A stretch of DNA of 20,710 nt, from the NCBI GenBank assembly GCA_937890575.1, contig CALADZ010000042.1:1-20710 (forward strand), in the 5' to 3' direction. How positions within the stretch are numbered: the first letter of the stretch is position 1; each line of letters starts with the position of its first letter. Of this stretch, positions 19,101 to 20,710 are shown in pieces. Source of the stretch: MAG-120531 sp002378585 (GTDB lineage Bacteria; Bacteroidota; Bacteroidia; Flavobacteriales; Flavobacteriaceae). The notes beneath the pieces were generated by a model, which did no database searches, was not told where the DNA came from, and saw only the letters and a list, made by a program, of their open reading frames with translations. Made by a program: the position numbers and the translations under genes.

Positions 19101-20710
19101 GTTGTTAGATACTGCGCCTGCAGTTCCAACTAGCGATACAGGGCTTGTTACTTATTTTGTTCGACACGAGAATCAACTAACCGGTTGTATAAGTCCGTTA
19201 GTTGCTTTAAATGCAAATATCTATCAAGTTCAAATAGATTCAATCACCAATACAGATGCAAGTTGCTATACATTCACAGACGCAGAAATTAATGTGAAGG
19301 GAAGTGGTCCATTCCCAGTGCAGTGGAGTTGGGTGGATGCTGGAACTCAGCAAGGGACAGGACCCCCTGCTAGTAGCCCTAGCTACTCTTCAGGAGCCAT
19401 TATTAACGTTGGAGCAGGATCGTACGAGATTGTTGCTAAAGATGTTCAGGGATGTACTAGCGTCAACTACAAGCAAAACAGGTTCTTCGTAATAGATGAG
19501 CCGGCGCCAATCACAATTAATGAAATAGTTGCGTCAAGACCATCGTGTCATGATACCAACGATGCATCAATAGAGATTTTTGCTACTGGTAGAAATAATT
19601 TGCTTTACTCTATCAATAATGGAGGTAACTGGCAGAATACAGGATTCTTTGGAGGATTAAGCCCATACACCCTTAATTCCACCTATGGAAATGAAGTTCG
19701 CCGCATTTACAACATACAGGTTACAGATTCGGTTGGTTGCCCCGTCTATCAAAGAACAACTCAGCCAGATAGTACAGATTCTAAATCTGCTGTAGTAGGA
19801 ATTACTACAGTTACAGGGTCTTTAAGCACAGGGACCTATGATCCGTTGTTGGGAGAAGGGGTTGCCACATCTAGCAATTATGCTGGTGAAAACACCCTCA
19901 ACTGGTGGCCAAACGGTAATTTAAAAATAACTAACGACGCTTCATGGCTGACGGTAACTGTTCCGTACAATAATGTACAGAATACCCAAGTCCAATATTC
20001 AAAATTAGCAACAGGTACTTCCGAAGTTCTGATTACGCGGTATATAGTAATACAACTCAGCGAGATTAATGGTTCAGACACCATTTTTAAAGTAATCTCT
20101 AAAGAGGATGTATTAAATGTGAACTCAACGTCGGGAGTGACTGGAAACTTACCTTTTGCTGTTAATGGAGGCCAGGCAATTATTAACTATAATATTGTTG
20201 AGGATGGAATAGATCCAGGGCTATATAAAATTGATATTGCTTCCTACCACCGTGCAAGAATTACTACCAATACAGTAAATGATGAAGTTTCTGTACAGGC
20301 CTTCCAAGGAAGCACATTTAATGGCACTTTGGTCGTTGAATTATTCGAAGGTCCAAAGTCAAGTTTCAGACTTGAAGAAACCATGCCAACAACTGTTACA
20401 ACGGCTGGTGTGGTAAATGATATCAGCTGTTGGGGTGCTGAGGACGGAAGAATAGATATTTCATGGTCGTCCACTAATGATGTATATGTAAGTGTCGATT
20501 CAGGAGCAACGTATACTTCTGTTTCTACTGCTGCGGGGTATCTGCAATATGATAATCTTGACAGCGGCGCGTATTACGTCACTTTGAAAGACGAAAACAA
20601 CTGTTATGTGTACTATGACGAAATCCGTTCTTACGAATTAAGATCACCGGGACCAATTGTATTAGATAGTATTTTGGTGACTCCTAATTCTTGTTACGAT
20701 CCAGAAGTTA
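1..20710 (+). CDS. Giant multi-Ig-domain surface protein (partial, both ends missing)
   Basis: Frame 1 is open from the first to the last base, and every 60-base line translates to coherent beta-sandwich sequence with no in-frame stop. That gives 6,903 visible residues, already longer than the gliding adhesin SprB of Flavobacterium johnsoniae (about 6,500 residues, from memory). No enzymatic motif is visible. The protein is a chain of about 60 Ig-like modules (BIG2-like, Ig/PKD-like, CHU_C-associated type) ending in SprB-like repeats. Typical modules start with 'LPxxP', have 'C(E/D)G' near residue 15-25, a central 'WY' or 'WE', 'G.Y.V' and a late 'GC'. The cysteine pairs suggest an oxidised extracellular location. 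A T9SS-exported adhesin or gliding-related filament is the likely role by family analogy. Signal peptide, start, stop and sorting domain are all outside the window. The reading frame is certain; the function is inferred. Confidence 0.95.
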   Translation, partial: MSAAPSITSTTLEVCEDGSLTLTATPAGGTWSASAGSIATTSSTSTSSTAVYTSSSGGTTPTVTYTKGGVSDQVTVTVLAPPTISPSTAVSVCIGSDVTLTGSGTASASTPWLSNNTSVATVSNGVVTGVTAGVATITYTNNKGCVVTKDVTVHGLPSVSAGADQTICEGSSATLTSTTMSSYNWSTGATTQSITVSPTTTTTYTLTGTDANGCENTDQVTVTVEDLPSVSVALGSSTLCASETVTLSSTVTGGTWSSSDNSVATVSSVGVVTAKSVTTQSTAVITFTSTANCTGSITVTVNPELTISGTLSATVGGIEPTLLINGSTTTSASSWSSSDQNVATVDATTSGKIVPVAAGTTTITYTDPTTSCQATATFTVSAAPSITSTTLEVCEDGSLTLTATPAGGTWSASAGSIATTSSTSTSSTAVYTSSSGGTTPTVTYTKGGVSDQVTVTVLAPPTISPSTAVSVCIGSDVTLTGSGTASASTPWLSNNTSVATVSNGVVTGVTAGVATITYTNNKGCVVTKDVTVHGLPSVSAGADQTICEGSSATLTSTTMSSYNWSTGATTQSITVSPTTTTTYTLTGTDANGCENTDQVTVTVEDLPSVSVALGSSTLCASETVTLSSTVTGGTWSSSDNSVATVSSVGVVTAKSVTTQSTAVITFTSTANCTGSITVTVNPELTISGTLSATVGGIEPTLLINGSTTTSASSWSSSDQNVATVDATTSGKIVPVAAGTTTITYTDPTTSCQATATFTVSAAPLISGPNNQISNFNLCDGESIALSATGTPATASAWTTSNSSVVSVNASTGEITAEGAGTATITFNEINGSSSSIAVNVYSIPTTPAIAYNDGTTTLKTICVGGQATILVQGSSPTLNYEWEYSSVAAFTNASSIVAGNANGTFIDINTPGYYRVRSQNTTSDCYSSYSNIIELDNYSLSSTPTISFVGTYSGQSTAITCDASSITLQGTRTNGITNTLFVWERYNDAQSTWDTVSQSTNTDISVATSGRYRVSETMATCSSSSPLSSELIVTGVTTPTLSLTSATNGEFCDGQTLIFNTVGTGDFNASPLSPATGFNRTWWYVPSGATTSAIQINTATGLLLDASKDGAKIYVKDTYGTSSCSSTSSLTANSITVNPVPSDPVIEFTDGTNGTKTICTGSSLVLQTSIATTTTGMTLSWEYSTTNTFTASSTPTNLAANPATGEIEVSAAGYYRLKLANSTTGCESGYSNALQISTFDLGGSNAQAPTISINGQTGFSTTVCSGTDVTLNVSAQNGLQNSYFVWERRDDASSAWVALSNQSASSYTTNVAGQYRVSEANASCSSTSPVSSTVTITVVTPPVLSISSNSGSNTFCEGQTLNISSSPSYSANQAVQTGFTRSWWYIPNGSSTPVQIPSTGLILDYAMHDGANLYIQDEHQSAGCVSNSSTTAVTISINAQPSTPVLQFSDGTNGSKSICSGSQASVEIVGGASLTNQTFTWEFAVSSAWTNAQAVTNLSTSPVTYAKEVDAVGYYRVKTTDANGCTSNGYSNVLSLSTYDLPQPTIASTDPNSTVCDDNDIVLSVSSTYTGTAALTYKWYKEVNGSNVELGTSSGSTFTLTPSNVNYGSGDYLVLAELAGCTSSPISAATTISVISPTDLTISTSTPSFEVCSGFSLTSSDLNVQPQSEPTGYTRTWYYQEPGSTAWTSFIPSSGIALTNSTTSNITYSIKAEDEHDLEGCTAESNIATVTVYPVPAAPTISFDNTTATQVTICSSSSEAVTATSTTVGSPVFKWYYSADNSFYSSTVAQVVGLNAQTNTGSVGIGTSTYSGTTLITDGQGYYKAAVIDGNGCESLLSAPLQVIHEDLPKPTLSINDNIVCYGSSIVLSASSSHSLSSSVTYNWFKGNSTTPFASTSSSTYTITSSSTDYISGNFSVTTSLSGCSTSENSDDVSVNIITPATLTVVPVNGTANYCEGEVLGFTGTGADFTVSELNTPSAVGATRTWWYILSGSTTPVQINATTGLTLNATHDGAVIYVRDDYTGVTCSSTSPTSGSQAVTLNVDNAPNTPSLTFATTSATTLSSTCASEGIEIEIGTTLSSENYLLYYLAPSQYTYGTPTLVSSPSWNSDNTGFIVYSGGKYFVKAQNISTSCESQLSSPLEVVEVALPTPTIALAIPSSGSIQYVCPSTWDPLRISGADTSGLYEIIWEVRSIGSSTWTQLTASDDKGHHQPTVSGYYRATIFDGTSGTCYKRSSEVRIETVNLPVPVIAMPTYSVCDAADITLSVSNYVSGATYTWTNDDADINSITTNSNSESPNSKTISGASNTHDVEFEVSVTYNGCTVTSTVSQTVTLNGLPAAPTIVGENGAISGHQICAGSTIELSINSPVSGVTYNWYRLNKSSSQTNITSNTGNYVGSGTTYNAPTLTNGGYNYYAEAVSSSGCESNLSTYFQVNDLYLSQVQLKWNAVSGTIAYICGDQGNTFDLEITNFTDYPSSTSFVLFDDQGNGMDTITPSTSTAAVFNVANAGAYKVKALKNNCLSTNFSSTHEVRTISMPKAILSASSTELCENGGTVIVSLSNVGNYGFANYNRYDAVDISFLGISSGSEQSAITDGPFTASNMLWQTGETFRDKQYIVEVVSEFSPTCTTGDTISVRVLRSPSSPIIENEYNTQSDVEICGGTDHDLSVVSPQSGYSYEWYQNVSPVSTSPTQVYTATSSGVYSVKAEDASGCVSTASNAITVDLVNLTPPTITVNETGSNSGAWLCDGESVILNVTPVSPKLGQSFELWNYGVGADPDYSVIVYDPSSTTPLQFVITESGNYTVKTIQGDCESVSESNIISISDLAEPSLIISGSNIVCEGSTTSLSVPYSANWNYAWIRTDNSNDTISVTRFLNNYTPINDGFYKVYAYTNLVSGCEYENTSGLIQVQTLPAKPILNDYSDTICQGSQSISFQISNFSTSSFKWYREGVHINNETNNYRTISNGGNWTVSALNTAGCEGPQSDVIVVFEEVVPTPVATPQYAQWSGPTDTVFSCVGNEIDIAISDTSYGTTYSVYRWNLNGGSNGYFNSGTYYYSQTNPISEFTAADNISPEVVITGGTGIYRIRATKPGCTEKWSNYIIVEDNIQVPTPLLTEDMSFSGINSICEGDSVVYVTGTSPAYGYPSMPTDVTIEWYKIGDEDNVLGTSQTYKATEAGTYKVRFLKQGCKISSQTSKTLNVNQKPQKPVLNYQGDNALYANQFVTLTATPAIPSYDYKWFVNSVPGQWTSNNYDTTISTVGDYAVIIRDALGCISDTSSAAEFTSRSLLNPQIIVRPVDTILAAQSIPVSQNSTISICNNGSFDLEIAGPEFGKRYTLWEIPTVNMPSQKALDNNGDVYEFVYDGTTNKFLGVPAGKYYTEADDANVSGSAVQSDTIDIIGVNISKPQISPSGTTLCENDASAVTLNVTSSSSDPAGVSYSWYFGEAGTTADSIFASSTVSQTSIGAGIYRVAKTLDGCTKYSEPITVTAYPKPETPQISFANDTVCEGAIWPVSISNTQSDREYSYIVNGTATGWTLNTNVNINTVGVWQTASAPTMLPTKQLRVVARNTMTGCVGDTSEIQVFTLTSLATPTLGVDNGISVNESGVETYEVCIDESFALYVPNAIEGLTYTLFKDVNLAGYDTVDNPLSGDPYSIVADGVNDVKFINLLVDNNSTTYDDFKVEVSDPANGCTVKYSSVLRVKEKQLLAPTATIASGFTNTICAGDSTLLEIPTLGVGQTVEWYYVVGNTEYATLDEDNNTSHYAKHGGTYYARIIEDDCEVSSNGIIITETQQPSAPVLNNSSIVSLCSGASITLTDQNNTIGQYIWYRDGAEINGASYTSNSITTNTAGVYRAKRLVNGCWSELSNSVELKYQPLLTPIIRPLEAQFGWTGYAPNGEWVGKRWTELCPGDDATIILTNEFETDVIYTLQEEAVPGTWQDLPGKSFTYTPSMLESATRFPNMGPGRYRVKSSKPSQGCDPTYSDPLEIIRNTIIEPIVTPSPTAELCDGDRITLSVSNWTNVAGSLQSGTVNYQWWKTGQIDPVNTTQTGGNGSIQVDVAGQYYVVANYGEGCRDTSTNKVTVTVAPLPSEPLLADQSPYKKCEDATIDVEISPIEPGVDYYWYDMNNGSLLYQTGPNNSSTVPFQNAGEYGIVAKNIGGCTSDTAKFTIQDILVQEPSILPAALDLCPGESDTLRIAYPIEGYNYVWYSVGQGILDTTRSLAVSTPGTYYAKAYYSELNGDDEEVICLSDASPSVVVVPLNAPNTPVVTNPFICEDDWDHDLADYIDNNAGVKVHWYTAPSRYPDESFLDATSTVLFPMTGDKDSLWVAYENLTTGCYSPYAKMVVNEVELPPMPVVDSAIICNGSGPYNINDIATYDDQNYTLIKYDLDSLALPANYFVNFTTVTTATTDSFYYALRNKVPVGGATCESQWALGWIETLPEPASPVGGTLEYCEGDATDDFDARVLGLNPGTTLNWYDLNSNPWNGTGELPTISTDKDTNYYFFITNTNGYCESNAKLIHIKINPRPSRNIFTVDTVYACRQDSIELAPYVNSIYAPMKLKWWDSPTSTDFGWNPNQKVYGNITGAQLFTVSKVNTNTDCESIRDSIWVIINSNETAPVVSVPDSTRICANTFAGTLDRFVDYDDAVFTLYWYNTDSSTTPTTVKPFYDSYSTLTPDSTSYWVSLIDANGCESPKRELIVTQPPTPIALTVRDTAYCLGAQIVPLSQMVSPGQYSSLNWYDDPLAQKQSYIDISNLQSDDYYWVSATSIYGCEGPKSKITIQVTPLSTVSIAASNTVVAQATTNGSAGLVTLSASGADIYQFFDPTGYDPNNPTLGIMGGVNPITISPPVSGYYTVKGIDTATGCVGIDSIYIHINPFDPGLIGFNYSTTGAQVAPGTSGSSNSLIQEICYGQHPTDINSLGYPSGGSGNYEFKWKILSPGLLDPRTQKFINGDTILHLDDSVLVFTNTLLPETYYESDFKVLRYVYDQGGFAISDTVEIRVLNVPQVSVEELNNYVKVPTGEPLTFVMETGIVSGYTLDYRWKINLQQQGVTNDTLQNIILSSGTKWIEGRAYRSDLYGNLKCYSNDSLKVKVYDLIPGIIGNSQTICYGGKPQDLSGTQPEGGDSLYRYVWEYYNLADNSWDTLKNASGVAYTQPVLPFDPNEPMIESISLRRMVYSLSVGVSSNSVDITVLAPAPPPIVNLPDVCFGNYVGPLSATPINGFKIEWYDQNNLTSLRNSPPIPDSAAGPWYVSQIDTISGCRSPLAKVEFEWVAEPNPPLTNSAFVCKSDLSGYDLIGHVDTTTDFRINWFNKDTITPLALSPKVAWDGLNDTVFYFVSYTDTATGCTGSKSAVAVIFMNGPEYSIVKSDADGILCFGQDVSVNLQFTSPTTVIDSISWYADIPGYPLMTGMSNLISPDSTIKYNIYVEDTSGCSTLDFLWLTVVEPLDTPASLVVEYCQYETAYPVSSGLSTGTSALGQVVWYDGQARTAALPNAPIPNTTEVDTIVYYYTETDTVTGCTTVYGDVETRVYPLPMSPITASVEVCENDTTPVQPYAATTIVNGILNWYQKDSVTSIVGTPLISGSTITDSTFYTVRQKDTTTGCFSEVSQAQVIFNEIPDAAIVSTDSLYKICLGDQVSLALTKPQSFLAVSWNIEYTLADGTKKYVSNVWNGVTFTHQPDTTTLYIIEALTKDSCLVKYQQLVTVQPLPKNPAIRDYTYCQFSESYPIAADSVSSTNKLLWHRANGQIDTVTILPAPTTALAGVSYRYVQQYDPVTGCVSPMDTATITINALPTKPTTQERELCEDWGGISWPIADTTLGIFGALHWFELDSITAIDSLPLINGNTLTQSSGYLVKQEDIRTGCYSEFALAPVTIIPKPDAQIISTDTLFKVCEGESITLALTLPQKFNIIRWHVEINGVSTSFNQGTGVTFTHSPSTTTKYLAEAHTTNGCWYTYQQMVTVQPLPATPALNDYEYCQFTDAFPLTADSLSSGNKLLWHKANGAIDTVQSLPAPSTQNAGTFYFYVQQFDPITGCSSEMDTAEVIVNALPITPTTEDINVCEASVVQVSPGAVPTLGYDPFSQAYGIIHWYDTDSVTEFSQTPMVSGSTILDTTYYLVRQEDIRTGCLSSFVSAQVNFIPKPEAQIISSDVDFNICSGDQISLGITPTTGLSSIVWDVRTTLPDGSPITFFDQGTGATFVHRPDTTSEYIVRMTNTYGCEYTLKQLVSVQALPKKPGIPDITYYCQGEDALSMTGASLEISNKLLWHRSTGLIDTLTVLPAPQTDTTGTFYRYVQQYDPLTGCVSEMDTAVIIIRALPAPPIAKSYWICKDTSPDTLLVDQGPYSAQYLSNLRIQWFTDNNTLLDTAPAVPTSDTGLVTYFVRHENQLTGCISPLVALNANIYQVQIDSITNTDASCYTFTDAEINVKGSGPFPVQWSWVDAGTQQGTGPPASSPSYSSGAIINVGAGSYEIVAKDVQGCTSVNYKQNRFFVIDEPAPITINEIVASRPSCHDTNDASIEIFATGRNNLLYSINNGGNWQNTGFFGGLSPYTLNSTYGNEVRRIYNIQVTDSVGCPVYQRTTQPDSTDSKSAVVGITTVTGSLSTGTYDPLLGEGVATSSNYAGENTLNWWPNGNLKITNDASWLTVTVPYNNVQNTQVQYSKLATGTSEVLITRYIVIQLSEINGSDTIFKVISKEDVLNVNSTSGVTGNLPFAVNGGQAIINYNIVEDGIDPGLYKIDIASYHRARITTNTVNDEVSVQAFQGSTFNGTLVVELFEGPKSSFRLEETMPTTVTTAGVVNDISCWGAEDGRIDISWSSTNDVYVSVDSGATYTSVSTAAGYLQYDNLDSGAYYVTLKDENNCYVYYDEIRSYELRSPGPIVLDSILVTPNSCYDPEV
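1138..2274 (+). repeat. Tandem 379-residue repeat, copy 2
   Basis: This copy appears identical to the preceding 1,137 bp, synonymous sites included: I compared line by line in several stretches and found no difference. It contains D1' 1138-1377, D2' 1378-1602, D3' 1603-1815, D4' 1816-2046 and D5' 2047-2274. The first 15 bases of a further unit follow (2275-2289, 'gtgagtgccgctcca'), and then the sequence departs into a different module. Base 2289 is therefore the right-hand edge of the array. Perfect identity implies very recent duplication, ongoing homogenisation by recombination, or an assembly effect. Confidence 0.93.
2284..2526 (+). other. BIG2-like Ig module after the tandem array
   Basis: This single module of about 81 residues starts 'AAPLISGP', with 'LCDGESIALSATG' (Cys at 2332) and the BIG2-type core 'SVVSVNASTGEITAEGAG' then 'TATITF'. 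It is a diverged relative of D2, D4 and D5 of the array, but its codon use is that of the rest of the gene, with few ACG codons. It lacks the usual late cysteine. It joins the recently expanded array to the older, diverged repeat region. Confidence 0.8.
2527..3417 (+). repeat. C-A-B three-module unit, copy 1
   Basis: C (2527-2820) has 'DGTTTLKTICVGG', 'YEWEYSS' and 'GYYRVRSQNTT', then 'YSN'. A (2821-3108) has 'LFVWERYNDAQSTW', 'SGRYRVSETMATCSSSSP'. B (3109-3417) has 'FCDGQTL', 'GFNRTWWYVPSGATT', 'TGLLLD' and 'DGAKIYVKD'. Each module has an Ig-like strand pattern and an early cysteine, and each carries a second cysteine near its end. The same order recurs three more times downstream with diverged sequence, so the duplicated element was a block of three modules. 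A structural stalk role is inferred. Confidence 0.85.
3418..4320 (+). repeat. C-A-B three-module unit, copy 2
   Basis: C (3418-3741) has 'FTDGTNGTKTICTGSS', 'LSWEYSTTNTF' and 'GYYRLKLANSTTGCESGYSN'. A (3742-4020) has 'VCSGTDVTLNV', 'YFVWERRDDASSAW' and 'GQYRVSEANASCSSTSP', which is close to the A module of copy 1. B (4021-4320) has 'FCEGQTLNIS', 'GFTRSWWYIPNGSSTPVQI', 'TGLILD' and 'DGANLYIQD'. Copies 1 and 2 are the most similar pair of the four at protein level, but they have clearly drifted at synonymous positions, in contrast with the perfect repeat upstream. Confidence 0.87.
4321..5202 (+). repeat. C-A-B three-module unit, copy 3
   Basis: C (4321-4620) has 'FSDGTNGSKSICSGSQ', 'FTWEFAVSSAW' and 'GYYRVKTTDANGCTSNGYSN', very like C of copy 2. 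A (4621-4908) is diverged: it has 'VCDDNDIVLSV', 'YKWYKEVNGS' and 'AGCTSSP', without the VWER signature. B (4909-5202) has 'VCSGFSL', 'GYTRTWYYQEPGSTAW' and 'EGCTAES'. The order and module lengths keep the register, which supports a block duplication rather than independent additions. Confidence 0.8.
5203..6135 (+). repeat. C-A-B three-module unit, copy 4
   Basis: C (5203-5541) has 'TICSSSSEAVTA', 'FKWYYSADNSFYSS' and 'GYYKAAVIDGNGCESL'; it is slightly longer than the other C modules. A (5542-5817) has 'IVCYGSSIVLSAS', 'YNWFKGNS' and 'SGCSTSE'. B (5818-6135) returns clearly to the B signature: 'YCEGEVLGF', 'ATRTWWYILSGSTTPVQI', 'TGLTLN' and 'DGAVIYVRDD'. The B module is the best conserved element of the block across copies 1, 2 and 4. 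Confidence 0.82.
6136..6441 (+). other. Trailing C-type Ig-like module
   Basis: About 102 residues starting 'APNTPSLTF', with 'TCASEGIEIEI', 'GGKYFVKAQNISTSCESQLSSPL'. Length, the 'FVKA...SCES' ending and the position directly after a B module fit a fifth, more diverged C module. It is the bridge from the obvious C-A-B repeats to the diverged module array that follows. Confidence 0.65.
6442..8973 (+). other. Diverged Ig-like module array, part 1 (nine modules)
   Basis: Modules start at 6442, 6733, 7009, 7309, 7606, 7921, 8179, 8473 and 8731, mostly at an 'LPxxP'-like linker. Nearly all have an early 'C' in the C(E/D/A)G setting (for example 'ICAGSTIELSI', 'LCENGGTVIV', 'LCDGESVILNV', 'VCEGSTTSLSV', 'ICQGSQSISF') and a late 'GC' ('NGCTV', 'SGCES', 'SGCVS', 'SGCEYE', 'AGCEG'). 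The module at 6442 keeps an A-like 'IIWEVRSIGSSTWTQL'. The modules at 7309 and 8179 share 'F.L..' followed by 'SFVLFDD' or 'SFELWNY', so a three-module spacing persists. Individual ligands cannot be predicted. Ig-like fold assignment rests on pattern only. Confidence 0.75.
8974..9600 (+). other. Long plus medium Ig-like module pair
   Basis: The module at 8974-9315 is long (114 residues): the first cysteine ('VFSCVGNEIDIAI') is about 30 residues in, followed by 'TTYSVYRWNLNGGSNGYF' and 'GIYRIRATKPGCTEKW'. The module at 9316-9600 (95 residues) has 'ICEGDSVVYVTG', 'IEWYKIGDED' and 'AGTYKVRFLKQGCKIS'. The long module opens a run in which every third module is unusually long (114-117 residues). 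Confidence 0.7.
9601..9852 (+). other. Ig-like module lacking the first cysteine
   Basis: This 84-residue module starts 'QKPQKPVLNYQGDNALYANQ' and has 'FVTLTATPAIPSYDYKWF', 'VGDYAVIIRDALGCISD'. The late 'GC' is present, but the early-strand position that is normally cysteine reads 'NALYANQF'. The domain disulfide therefore cannot form. It is the short third member of its triplet, like the modules at 8731, 11377 and 12262. Confidence 0.72.
9853..12525 (+). other. Ig-like array with a long module every third position (nine modules)
   Basis: Modules start at 9853, 10204, 10471, 10762, 11113, 11377, 11623, 11974 and 12262. Those at 9853, 10762 and 11623 are each 117 residues by my boundaries. 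Each has an extended stretch before the first cysteine and then a 'YTL' strand about 16-20 residues after it: 'KRYTLWEI', 'LTYTLFKD', 'VIYTLQEE'. The second members have 'CENDASAV', 'CAGDSTLLEI' and 'CDGDRITLSV'. Third members at 11377 and 12262 are short, with 'APVLNNSS' and 'EPLLADQS'-type starts and a central 'WYRDG' or 'WYDMN'. This is a diverged continuation of a three-module repeat. Confidence 0.7.
12526..14361 (+). other. Seven uniform Ig-like modules, CHU_C-associated type
   Basis: Modules start at 12526, 12787, 13054, 13321, 13582, 13846 and 14113, and are 83-89 residues long. Typical signatures are 'ICEDDWDHDLADYI', 'YCEGDATDDFDA', 'ACRQDSIELAPYV', 'YCLGAQIVPLS', then 'LNWYD' or 'LYWYN', 'YYFFIT' or 'YWVSLIDANGCES'. 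The pattern 'C..d....L......LxWY.......T......YyvS....GCES' matches the Ig-like family usually found next to CHU_C (gliding-motility-associated C-terminal) domains in Bacteroidota. Lengths are more regular than upstream. D-(S/T)-hydrophobic triplets are frequent (VDTVYA, QDSIEL, RDSIWV, RDTAYC). Confidence 0.75.
14362..14640 (+). other. Ig-like module lacking the first cysteine
   Basis: A 93-residue module with 'VSIAASNTVVAQAT', 'GLVTLSASGADIYQFFDPTG', 'SGYYTVKGIDTATGCVGIDS'. Only the late cysteine is present; the early-strand position has 'VVAQATTNGSAG'. It marks the boundary between the uniform CHU_C-associated-type modules and the PGxIG modules. Confidence 0.7.
14641..15018 (+). repeat. 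PGxIG-type module 1
   Basis: About 126 residues starting 'DPGLIGFNYSTTG' with 'EICYGQHPTDINSLGYPSGG', 'GNYEFKWKI' and 'YESDFKVLRYVYDQGG'. The pattern 'PGxIG....xICyGxxPxxl.....GG.G.Y.y.W' is common in large Bacteroidota secreted proteins. There is an insertion between the PGxIG start and the cysteine compared with the second copy. The usual late cysteine is replaced by 'DQGGFA'. Confidence 0.75.
15019..15294 (+). other. Cysteine-poor module between the PGxIG modules
   Basis: This 92-residue module has 'VPQVSVEELNNYVKVPTGEP', 'LTFVMETG', 'LDYRWKINLQQQGV' and 'GNLKCYSNDSLKVKVYD'. Only one cysteine occurs, late in the module. It looks like the alternating partner of the PGxIG modules, forming a PGxIG / partner / PGxIG arrangement. 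The fold is probably Ig-like, judged on strand pattern only. Confidence 0.6.
15295..15594 (+). repeat. PGxIG-type module 2
   Basis: A 100-residue module with 'IPGIIGNSQTICYGGKPQDL', 'GTQPEGGDSLYRYVWEYYN' and 'ISLRRMVYSLSVGVSSNSVD'. It matches the common Bacteroidota pattern 'PGxIGxxQTICxGxxPxxL' better than the first copy does. It has no late cysteine: 'YSLSVGVSSNS' stands where such modules often have a cysteine. Confidence 0.8.
15595..16092 (+). other. Two CHU_C-associated-type Ig-like modules
   Basis: The first module (15595-15834) has 'VCFGNYVGPLSATP', 'FKIEWYDQNN' and 'VSQIDTISGCRSP'. The second (15835-16092) has 'VCKSDLSGYDLIG', 'FRINWFNKDTITPL' and 'FYFVSYTDTATGCTGSKS'. Both resemble the Y and Z modules of the repeat block that follows and are likely their diverged relatives. 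Confidence 0.72.
16093..16869 (+). repeat. X-Y-Z three-module unit, copy 0 (most diverged)
   Basis: X (16093-16350) has 'SIVKSDADGILCFGQDVSVN', 'ISWYADIPG' and 'YVEDTSGCST'. Y (16351-16608) has 'EYCQYETAYPVSS', 'VVWYDGQ' and 'YYYTETDTVTGCTT'. Z (16609-16869) has 'VCENDTTPVQPY', 'LNWYQKDSVTSI', 'STITDSTFYTVRQKDTTTGC'. The order and lengths match the three clearer copies downstream. The Z module is readily alignable to Z of copies 1 and 2. Confidence 0.8.
16870..17652 (+). repeat. X-Y-Z three-module unit, copy 1
   Basis: X (16870-17136) has 'DAAIVSTDSLYKICLGDQVS', 'GVTFTHQPDTTTLYIIEA' and 'YQQLVTVQPLP'. Y (17137-17388) has 'DYTYCQFSESYPIAADSVSS', 'NKLLWHRANGQIDTV', 'YVQQYDPVTGCVSPMDTA'. Z (17389-17652) has 'LCEDWGGISWPIADTTLG', 'LHWFELDSITAI', 'GYLVKQEDIRTGCYSEF'. 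The unit is 261 residues. Each module has the two-cysteine layout and acidic D-(S/T)-x triplets. Confidence 0.9.
17653..18441 (+). repeat. X-Y-Z three-module unit, copy 2
   Basis: X (17653-17907) has 'DAQIISTDTLFKVCEGESIT', 'GVTFTHSPSTTTKYLAEAHT' and 'YQQMVTVQPLP'. Y (17908-18159) has 'DYEYCQFTDAFPLTADSLSS', 'NKLLWHKANGAIDTV', 'YVQQFDPITGCSSEMDTA'. Z (18160-18441) has 'VCEASVVQVSPG', 'IHWYDTDSVTEF', 'YYLVRQEDIRTGCLSSF'. It is closely similar to copy 1 in protein sequence but has drifted in DNA, so it is an older duplication than the perfect array at the left edge. The Z module carries a few extra residues around 'GYDPFSQAYG'. Confidence 0.9.
18442..19227 (+). repeat. X-Y-Z three-module unit, copy 3
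   Basis: X (18442-18708) has 'EAQIISSDVDFNICSGDQIS', 'GATFVHRPDTTSEYIVRM' and 'LKQLVSVQALP'. Y (18709-18963) has 'TYYCQGEDALSMTGASL', 'NKLLWHRSTGLIDTL', 'YVQQYDPLTGCVSEMDTA'. The Z position (18964-19227) is diverged, with 'WICKDTSPDTLLVDQ', 'IQWFTDNNTLLDT' and 'FVRHENQLTGCISPL'. The block ends here and the sequence changes to SprB-like repeats. Confidence 0.85.
19228..19503 (+). other. SprB-like repeat 1 (atypical)
   Basis: About 92 residues with 'IDSITNTDASCYTFTDAEIN', 'GPFPVQWSWVDAGTQQG', 'GAGSYEIVAKDVQGCTS'. The pattern 'I....t..sCy...DaeI.v...G..P....W........G.Y.I...D..GC' follows the SprB repeat found in Bacteroidota gliding adhesins. It has an insertion rich in Gly, Pro and Ser (around 19350-19400). 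Assignment is by pattern only. Confidence 0.65.
19504..19770 (+). other. SprB-like repeat 2
   Basis: An 89-residue module with 'APITINEIVASRPSCHDTND', 'ASIEIFATGRNNLLYSINNG', 'WQNTGFFGGLSPY' and 'YNIQVTDSVGCPV'. The 'I....SCx..nDasI.i...G......YSinnG..wq....F..L' and '..VtDs.GC' elements are those of the SprB repeat family. It probably forms a beta-sandwich at the distal or base end of the filament. Confidence 0.78.
19771..20382 (+). other. Cysteine-free block interrupting the SprB-like repeats
   Basis: About 204 residues without a single cysteine. Visible elements are 'VTGSLSTGTYDPLLGEGVAT', 'ENTLNWWPNGNLKITNDASW', 'ITRYIVIQLSEINGSDTIFK', 'NLPFAVNGGQAIINYNIVED', 'GLYKIDIASYHRARI', 'VSVQAFQGSTFNGTLVVELF'. 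The alternating hydrophobic pattern suggests one or two beta domains. I do not recognise the family. It separates SprB-like repeat 2 from repeat 3 and departs from the two-cysteine layout of nearly all the rest of the protein. Confidence 0.6.
20383..20655 (+). other. SprB-like repeat 3
   Basis: About 91 residues with 'VNDISCWGAEDGRIDISWSS', 'VYVSVDSGATYTS', 'YDNLDSGAYYVTLKDENNCY'. 'isC.G..DGrIdI.w' followed by 'l.sG.Y.vt..De.nC' is the clearest SprB repeat signature in the window. Confidence 0.82.
20656..20710 (+). other. Start of SprB-like repeat 4 (cut by window end)
   Basis: The last 18 residues, 'IVLDSILVTPNSCYDPEV', give the first strand and first cysteine of another SprB-like repeat. 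The reading frame is still open at the last base, so the gene continues to the right. Confidence 0.7.
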
